DNA of 64,000 bases. It comes from Syntrophales bacterium. Lineage in GTDB: Bacteria > Desulfobacterota > Syntrophia > Syntrophales > PHBD01. Positions 58,674 to 64,000 of the stretch are shown here, piece by piece. Position 1 is the stretch's first letter. Each line of letters begins with the position of its first letter. The DNA is taken from contig DAOSEM010000001.1 of assembly GCA_035363115.1 (NCBI GenBank), forward strand, positions 372,001 through 436,000, read 5' to 3'. The position numbers and the translations under genes were made by a program. The notes below the pieces were generated by a model. That model worked only from the letters and a program-made list of their open reading frames with translations. It was not told where the DNA came from and did no database searches.

Positions 58674-60536
58674 TCAGTCCAGGACGAGGTCCTGGCGCCA
58701 GTTCCGCTCTTCCTTCCAGGGAGGCTGGTTCTCCTTGCGGAAGACAAAGCGGTTCACCACCAGGACGTCCATGTCGGTCCGCATGAAGCAGCGATAGGCG
58801 TCCTCGGGGGTGCAGACGATGGGCTCCCCCCGGACGTTGAAGCTCGTGTTGACGATGACGCCGTATCCCGTCTGCTCCTTGAAGGCCGCCAGGAGCTTCC
58901 AGTACAGGGGATTGGTCTCCCGGTGGACCGTCTGGAGGCGGGCCGTGTAGTCCAGGTGCGTGATGGCGGGGACATCGGATCGGACGGTGTACAGCTTGTC
59001 CTTGATGGGCATCCGGTGGTAGCCCTCGGGATGGGGGTTCCGCCGGGACTCGACCACGTCGGCGATGAGGAGCATGTACGGCGAGGGCCGGTCGGTGTCG
59101 AAGTATTCCTGCAGGTCTTCCATGAGAACGGAAGGGGCGAAGGGGCGGAAGCTCTCGCGGAACTTGATCTTCAGGTTGAGCCGGAGCTGCATGTCCTTGT
59201 TGCGGGCGTCGCCCAGGATGCTCCGGTTCCCCAGCGCCCGGGGTCCCCATTCCATCCGGCCCTGGAACCAGCCCACGGCTTTTCCCGAGGCCAGGTCTCC
59301 GGCCACTTCCCCCACGAGGGAGTCGTCGTCTTCATGCAGGGTGACGACGGCGCCGTATTTCTTCGCGACGGCCCGGACGGAGTCGTCGCCGAAGGCGGGA
59401 CCCAGGTAGGCCCCCTGCATGGCGTCGCCATTTCCTTCCAGGACCCGGTCCTTCCCGTAATAGATGTGGTAGGCCGCGCAGGCCGCTCCCAGGGCACCTC
59501 CGGCGTCGCCGGCGGCGGACTGGATCCAGATGTCGTCGAAAACGCCCTGCCGGAGAAGCTTGCCGTTGGCCACGCAGTTGAGGGCCACCCCGCCGGAGAG
59601 GCAGAGGGTCCGGGCGCCCGTCAGGTCTTTCGCCGTCTTCGCCATCTTCAGGACGATCTCCTCGGTGACCTGCTGGATCGCCAAGGCCAGGTCCCCGTGG
59701 ACCTGCCCGATCTCCGACTCGGGGAGCCGCCGGGGGACGCCGAAGAGGTCGAGCCACCTGTCATCCTTCACCATGCTGAGCCCCGTGGCGTAGTCGAAGT
59801 ATTCCTGGTTCAGCCAGATGGAGCCGTCCTCTTTCAGGTGGACCAGCTTCTCCAGGATCAACTGCCGAAACCGCCGGACCTGCTCCGACGTGGGATCGCC
59901 GTAGGGGGCGAGGCCCATGAGCTTGTATTCTCCCGAGTTGACCCGGAAACCGAGGTAGTGGGTGAAAGCCGAGTAGAGTAGTCCCACGGAATGGGGAAAC
60001 GACATTTCCTTGAGGACGGTGATCTCCCGGTCCTTTCCGTGGCAGATGGAGGCGGTGGCCCATTCGCCGACGCCGTCGACGGTCAGGATTGCCGACTCCT
60101 GGAAGGGAGACGGGTAAAAGGCGCTGGCGGCGTGGGACAGGTGATGATCCGTGAAGAGCAGTTTCGGGATATCCCCCTTTCCGTTGCCCAGTTTGGCCAT
60201 TTCCTCGCGGATGAGGCGCTTGAGGAAGACCTTCTCCTTGATCCAGACGGGGATGGCCGAGAGAAAGGACTTCAGGCCCCGGGGGGCGAAGACGTAGTAG
60301 GTCTCCAGGAGTCGCTCGAACTTGAGAAGGGGCTTGTCGTAGAAGACGACGGCCTCCAGGTCCTCAAGGCCGATGGCCGCCTCCTCCAGGCAGTAGCGCG
60401 CGGCGTGGGCGGGAAAGCCCGGATCGTGCTTCTTCCGCGTGAAGCGCTCCTCTTGGGCGGCGGCGACAATCCGGCCGTCTTTGACGATGGCCGCCGCGGA
60501 ATCGTGATAAAAGGCCGACAGACCCAAAAGGTACAA
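58674..60536 (-). CDS. Carbamoyltransferase (NodU/CmcH family)
   Basis: A 620-residue O-carbamoyltransferase. It uses carbamoyl phosphate and ATP to form a carbamoyl adenylate and transfers the carbamoyl to a hydroxyl. The N-terminal Kae1-like domain begins MYLLGLSAFYHDSAA and has the metal-binding TDHHLSHAASAF (His131, His135) and the VNSGEYKLMGLAPYG loop. The C-terminal domain has GWFQGRMEWGPRALGNRSIL and TSFNVRGEPIVCTP. The start is TTG with GGAAGGAA upstream. It is first in a transcript with the SGNH, DUF5989, SxtJ, methyltransferase and GT-D genes. The acceptor is unknown. Confidence 0.93.
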   Translation of the reverse strand: MYLLGLSAFYHDSAAAIVKDGRIVAAAQEERFTRKKHDPGFPAHAARYCLEEAAIGLEDLEAVVFYDKPLLKFERLLETYYVFAPRGLKSFLSAIPVWIKEKVFLKRLIREEMAKLGNGKGDIPKLLFTDHHLSHAASAFYPSPFQESAILTVDGVGEWATASICHGKDREITVLKEMSFPHSVGLLYSAFTHYLGFRVNSGEYKLMGLAPYGDPTSEQVRRFRQLILEKLVHLKEDGSIWLNQEYFDYATGLSMVKDDRWLDLFGVPRRLPESEIGQVHGDLALAIQQVTEEIVLKMAKTAKDLTGARTLCLSGGVALNCVANGKLLRQGVFDDIWIQSAAGDAGGALGAACAAYHIYYGKDRVLEGNGDAMQGAYLGPAFGDDSVRAVAKKYGAVVTLHEDDDSLVGEVAGDLASGKAVGWFQGRMEWGPRALGNRSILGDARNKDMQLRLNLKIKFRESFRPFAPSVLMEDLQEYFDTDRPSPYMLLIADVVESRRNPHPEGYHRMPIKDKLYTVRSDVPAITHLDYTARLQTVHRETNPLYWKLLAAFKEQTGYGVIVNTSFNVRGEPIVCTPEDAYRCFMRTDMDVLVVNRFVFRKENQPPWKEERNWRQDLVLD

Positions 60537-60652
60537 GCGATGCTTTCCTTCCGTCCCGGGGCGGCGCTTTCGTTGCGCCGGGGGACCTTCCGTGATAGAA
60601 AACGGGAGCCCTTGCCGGGGTCCCGGTAAATAACGAGGGAGGGGAAACGCGG

Positions 60653-62119
60653 TTGCTCTTCAATTCCTACGCATTCATCCTGTGTTTCCTGCCCCTTACC
60701 CTGATTGTCCTGGCAACCCTTAACAGAAAAGGATGGGCCTCACAAGCCAAAACCGGGCTCGTCCTGGCGTCCCTCGTCTTCTACGGATTCTGGGACTTGC
60801 GCGCTCTGCCGGTCCTTCTTTTCTCCGTCTTTTTCAACCACTGGGCGGCCGTCCGGATCGGCGCCGCCGTTCCGGGCGGGCTCCCGCGCCGGCGGTTTCT
60901 CGTTCTCGGCGTGGCGGTGAATCTTCTTCTCCTGGGGTTTTTCAAGTACGCCGACTTCTTCCTGGCCAACGCCGGCACCCTGGCGGGAACCCATTTTGCC
61001 CCCCTGGGCATCGCGGCCCCCCTGGGCATCAGCTTCTACACATTCATGCAGATCGCCTATCTGGCGGACATCTCCCGGGGCAGCGGCCGCCCCGGCTCCC
61101 TGGCGGACGACGCCCTCTTCGGGAGCTTCTTCCCCTACATCGCCTCGGGTCCCATCGTCCGGCACGATGCCCTGACATCCCAGTTTGGAGGATCTTCGGG
61201 GCTGCGTGTGACGGCAGAGAACCTGGCCCGGGGCCTCTTCCTCTTCTCCCTGGGGCTCTTCAAGAAGACCGCCCTGGCGGACAACCTGGCGGTCACCGCC
61301 ACGGGGGGATTCGACTCGGCACCGACGCTGAACTTCATGGAGGCTTGGCTCACCAGCCTTTCCTATACCTTCCAGCTCTATTTCGACTTCAGCGGCTACA
61401 CGGACATGGCCCTCGGGGTAGCCCTGATGCTGGGGATCACCCTGCCGGCGAACTTCCTGTCCCCTTACAAGGCCGTGAGCCTCCGGGATTTCTGGCGCCG
61501 ATGGCACATTACCCTGTCGACGTTCCTCCGGGACTACCTCTACATTCCCCTCGGAGGCAACCGGAAGGGGGAGGCACGGACCTACGGGAACCTCCTGGCG
61601 ACTTTCCTTCTCTGCGGACTGTGGCACGGGGCCGCCTGGACCTTCGTCTTCTGGGGCTTTCTCCACGGGATGGGCATGGTGGTCCAGCGGTTGTGGGACA
61701 GGACGGGAATTCACATGCACCGCGCCCTGGCCTGGTTCGTCACCTTCAACTTCATCAACGTCGCCTGGGTCTTCTTCCGGGCCCGGGAGTGGGGAGACGC
61801 CCTGAAGGTCCTCAAGGGGATGTGCGGCCTGAACGGATTTGTCCTCTCGAAGAACCTTGCAGAGGTTCTGCTGGTTCGTGAACTGGCGGGGCTGGGCGTC
61901 CAGTTCGGGCAGTGGCATGAGCACCTGCCCAAGGCGCCGACGCACCTGTACCTCCTGTGCCTGGCGGCGATCCCGCTGGTCCTGCTGACAAGGAACTCGA
62001 ACGAGCTGTCGGACCGCTTCACGCCGAACTGGAAAACCGCAACCGCCTTTGCCTTCTTTGCAGCCTGGGGTCTTCTCTCCCTGAACCGGGCGAGCGTGTT
62101 CCTCTACTTCAACTTCTAA
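60653..62119 (+). CDS. MBOAT-family membrane O-acyltransferase (AlgI-like)
   Basis: A 488-residue protein with about ten membrane helices. The MBOAT active-site His is His325 in LCGLWHGAAWT, and a second conserved His is His285 in WRRWHITLSTFLRDYLYIPL. It also has FYTFMQIAYLADI and YPF-like motifs. AlgI-type enzymes move acetyl groups across the membrane for O-acetylation of exopolysaccharide, usually with an SGNH partner; two such partners are encoded nearby. The start is TTG with GAGGGAGGGG upstream. It is divergent from the carbamoyltransferase (116-base gap). Confidence 0.9.
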   Translation: MLFNSYAFILCFLPLTLIVLATLNRKGWASQAKTGLVLASLVFYGFWDLRALPVLLFSVFFNHWAAVRIGAAVPGGLPRRRFLVLGVAVNLLLLGFFKYADFFLANAGTLAGTHFAPLGIAAPLGISFYTFMQIAYLADISRGSGRPGSLADDALFGSFFPYIASGPIVRHDALTSQFGGSSGLRVTAENLARGLFLFSLGLFKKTALADNLAVTATGGFDSAPTLNFMEAWLTSLSYTFQLYFDFSGYTDMALGVALMLGITLPANFLSPYKAVSLRDFWRRWHITLSTFLRDYLYIPLGGNRKGEARTYGNLLATFLLCGLWHGAAWTFVFWGFLHGMGMVVQRLWDRTGIHMHRALAWFVTFNFINVAWVFFRAREWGDALKVLKGMCGLNGFVLSKNLAEVLLVRELAGLGVQFGQWHEHLPKAPTHLYLLCLAAIPLVLLTRNSNELSDRFTPNWKTATAFAFFAAWGLLSLNRASVFLYFNF

Positions 62120-62475
62120 CTCCTCCTGCCGCACTCACTGGAGTTTACAGCGGTTTTGAAATGGAAGCAGGCCGGAACTCCGGCGCCTGCCTGCCCGGCG
62201 ATACGTGAAGTTGCCCGAATGCAACGTGATCAGGGGTTTGATGACCCTTCCCCTCCCTCCGGCACCTAATCCTGCTTAAGCAATAAAACCGTAATTTCAA
62301 GGCATTGCATTCCGTCCGCGCATCGTTTATCTCGCCTTCCATCATGCGGGGGCCGGTTTCGTTCCGTCCGGTCCGCGCCTGAACAAATTCCCCCACAGCC
62401 ATTCCATTTTCCTGGGTTCTATAAAGGCCCTTCGTGCCTGTCCTACAAAATTTCTGAGGGGAGACGATTGCCGAA
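62120..62475. other. Intergenic region, with one hairpin
   Basis: About 355 bases. GCAGGCCGG-AACT-CCGGCGCCTGC (62167-62190) forms a stem with a small bulge but no T-run. The stretch 62275-62310 is A+T-rich. TATAAAGG at about 62419 is a possible -10. A GAGGGGAGA ribosome site lies just before 62476. No gene is seen. Confidence 0.5.
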
Positions 62476-64000
62476 ATGGGGAAGACCGCGACGAAGCGCT
62501 GCCTGTTGCTCTTTTCATGGTTGTTTGCACTTCTGTTTTCTGTTTCGACGGCCTGGTGCGCCTGCGGCGGCGAGCGGATCGGCTACGAGACGCAGCAGAT
62601 GCAGGTGGGCGCGACACAGGCACTCACGGTCACCGGCGCCAGGCCGGAGGCCTCGTACCGCTGGCGGGTCGCCTCGGGCGGCGGTACCCTTTCGGCGACG
62701 ACGGAGGCATCCGTCGTGTACACGGCTCCCTCCTCGAACCCGGATTGTGTGAACAATCCCGTCATCACCCTCTCGTCGGACGGCGCCACCTGCGACACCC
62801 TGCAGATCGCCGTGCACGGGGCCGGCACCAACGACTGGTATTACCCCGTCTCGAAGGTGGGAGCCGTGGAGGTCTGCCGGGAGCATGCGGACCATACGGC
62901 CCTGTGCAGGGCCTGGATCGGATGCGACGGCAACCCCAGTGAGAACTGCCGGCCTCTGGGGCCGAACTGCGGGATGACGTCTTTCTTTTGCAACTCCCAT
63001 GGCTGGTTCCTGACCCGTCCCTGCAACTCCGAGTCGGCACCCTACAATATCCCTCCGGGGACCTACTGCTCCGGCTCCATGGGACCGACCTACAAGGACA
63101 TCCGGACCCCCATGATGAAGGCCAACGGCTGCTGTCCCGCGGCGCTGCTTCCGGCGGAGCCTCCGCCCCCGGCCTGCGACGTGTCGGTGACGTCCTTCGG
63201 CGGGACCTCGACGGCCATCGACGTCCACAACGGGGGGCGGGTGGTCTTCACCGGGACGATCGCCTCCTCGGACCCGGTCTCCTGGAGGGTGACCGTGGCG
63301 GGGAAGAAGATCGGCGAGGGGACCGGCCTGGCCGTCTCGGTTCCCTGGGACGGAAGACTGGACGGCCAGGTCGCAGAGATCGGCCGGACCTGGCCGGTGA
63401 AGCTGGTCGTGGAGACAACCGACGGCCGGTGCAGCACCGAGGGGGAGACCACCGTCACCGTGACGGCCTCGGAGAAGGACTGCAAGATGCAGGTCCATGT
63501 CGGCTCCTCGGCCCACCTGGCGGCGGGGAGCCTCTCTGAGCCCCTTCTCCTGTTCCGCCTTCCGGGCTCCCGGATGATGCCGGAGTTCAGCCTTTCCTAT
63601 GACAGCGGCGGAGAAAAAGGGGTCCTGGGAATCGGCTGGACCCACGACTACCTGGAAACCCTGACGGCCATTTCTGACGAGGACCGGTACGTCTGGCGGG
63701 ACGGCCAGGGCGGCCGGCTGGTGCTGTACCGGAACGGCGAGGTCCACACCCCGGAGCACTCCTCCTGGCCGGCCCTGGCGAAGAACACCGACGGGACGTA
63801 CGACCTCTGCTCCCGGGACCTGACCCACCGCCTCTTCGACGCCTCCGGCAGGCTCATGGCCATCCTGGACCGGAACGGCAACACCGTCAGCCTGACGTAT
63901 GATGCAGGAAACAGACTCGCCGCCGTCACCGATCCGGCGGGCCGGAAGATTGTCTTCGGCTACGATGCCGCAGGCCTCCTCGGCATGGTCACCGATCCCA
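62476..64000 (+). CDS. Secreted YD/RHS-type repeat protein (5' part, cut by the window end)
   Basis: The frame is open from the ATG at 62476 to the end, giving 508 residues. A signal peptide (KRCLLLFSWLFALLFSVSTAWC) leads a Cys-rich, Ig-like N-terminal region with VGAVEVCREHADHTALCRAW and GMTSFFCNSHGWFLTRPCNS. From about residue 350, SEPLLLFRLPGSRMMPEFSLS and GVLGIGWTHDYLETL are followed by RDGQGGRLVLYRNGE, DRNGNTVSLTYDAGNRLAAV and DPAGRKIVFGYDAAGLLGMV, the typical start of YD repeats. RHS proteins form a large shell around a C-terminal toxin or adhesin, which here lies past the window. The gene is not related to the neighbours. Confidence 0.88.
   Translation, partial: MGKTATKRCLLLFSWLFALLFSVSTAWCACGGERIGYETQQMQVGATQALTVTGARPEASYRWRVASGGGTLSATTEASVVYTAPSSNPDCVNNPVITLSSDGATCDTLQIAVHGAGTNDWYYPVSKVGAVEVCREHADHTALCRAWIGCDGNPSENCRPLGPNCGMTSFFCNSHGWFLTRPCNSESAPYNIPPGTYCSGSMGPTYKDIRTPMMKANGCCPAALLPAEPPPPACDVSVTSFGGTSTAIDVHNGGRVVFTGTIASSDPVSWRVTVAGKKIGEGTGLAVSVPWDGRLDGQVAEIGRTWPVKLVVETTDGRCSTEGETTVTVTASEKDCKMQVHVGSSAHLAAGSLSEPLLLFRLPGSRMMPEFSLSYDSGGEKGVLGIGWTHDYLETLTAISDEDRYVWRDGQGGRLVLYRNGEVHTPEHSSWPALAKNTDGTYDLCSRDLTHRLFDASGRLMAILDRNGNTVSLTYDAGNRLAAVTDPAGRKIVFGYDAAGLLGMVTDP

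Noticed and set aside
62517..62942. Plus-strand frame starting at 62517
   Set aside because: It is out of frame with the YD-repeat gene, which starts at 62476 with a signal peptide and stays open to the window end.

Overview
The window is a visibly G+C-rich bacterial chromosome segment with dense, mostly operonic genes and no phage, transposase or CRISPR genes. The gene content suggests a strict or facultative anaerobe of the old Deltaproteobacteria (Desulfobacterota), possibly Syntrophales-like. Pointers are a 4-hydroxybutyryl-CoA dehydratase-type flavoprotein, many AMP-forming acyl-CoA ligases, LCAD-type acyl-CoA dehydrogenases, Mo-cofactor genes, and a GT3 glycogen synthase fused to a phosphorylase. 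This placement is inference; no rRNA gene is present.

Layout. 1-3.8 kb: the end of a 4HB-dehydratase-like gene, a secreted DUF3047 protein, endonuclease V, ribF and tRNA-Leu(CAG). 3.9-11.6 kb (minus strand): a glycogen block of a GT3-phosphorylase fusion, a GT4 glycosyltransferase and a debranching enzyme. 11.6-15.3 kb (minus): lolA, a cluster of DnaA-box-like 9-mers, ilvE and a ComM-type ATPase. 15.6-27.3 kb (plus): moaC, a membrane protein, a Fis-type HTH, an LbH protein, a 1255-residue GlmS-like protein with an internal glutaminase Cys, pyrG, an MtnA-like protein, small genes, mobB and an orphan EtfA. 27.3-28.4 kb (minus): a glycine-zipper protein and an outer-membrane beta-barrel.

28.8-48.9 kb (plus) is a 20-kb acyl-CoA catabolic island. 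It holds six acyl-CoA ligases, two closely related acyl-CoA dehydrogenases, an ECH1-like dienoyl-CoA isomerase, a second crotonase lacking the usual glutamates, a methylacyl-CoA racemase-like CaiB/BaiF protein, an HSD10-like dehydrogenase, a thiolase and a TetR regulator. Similar palindromes lie at the first operon's promoter and over the tetR start, so TetR probably controls both. Together these genes could activate, epimerise and beta-oxidise carboxylic acids, perhaps methyl-branched ones.

49-50.8 kb carries a YtfJ-like protein and folD. 50.8-62.1 kb is a surface-glycan or small-molecule modification region: a CatB-type acetyltransferase, two SGNH hydrolases, a secreted MetX-like hydrolase, CgeB-like and GT-D glycosyltransferases, a methyltransferase, an MBOAT acyltransferase, and a carbamoyltransferase-SGNH-DUF5989-SxtJ module whose membership matches sxtI/L/K/J of saxitoxin clusters. 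The window ends in a secreted YD/RHS-type protein cut by the edge. Intergenic palindromic repeats lie at 46.7-47.2, 48.9-49.0 and 54.9-55.3 kb; one ~225-bp element occurs twice in opposite orientation.
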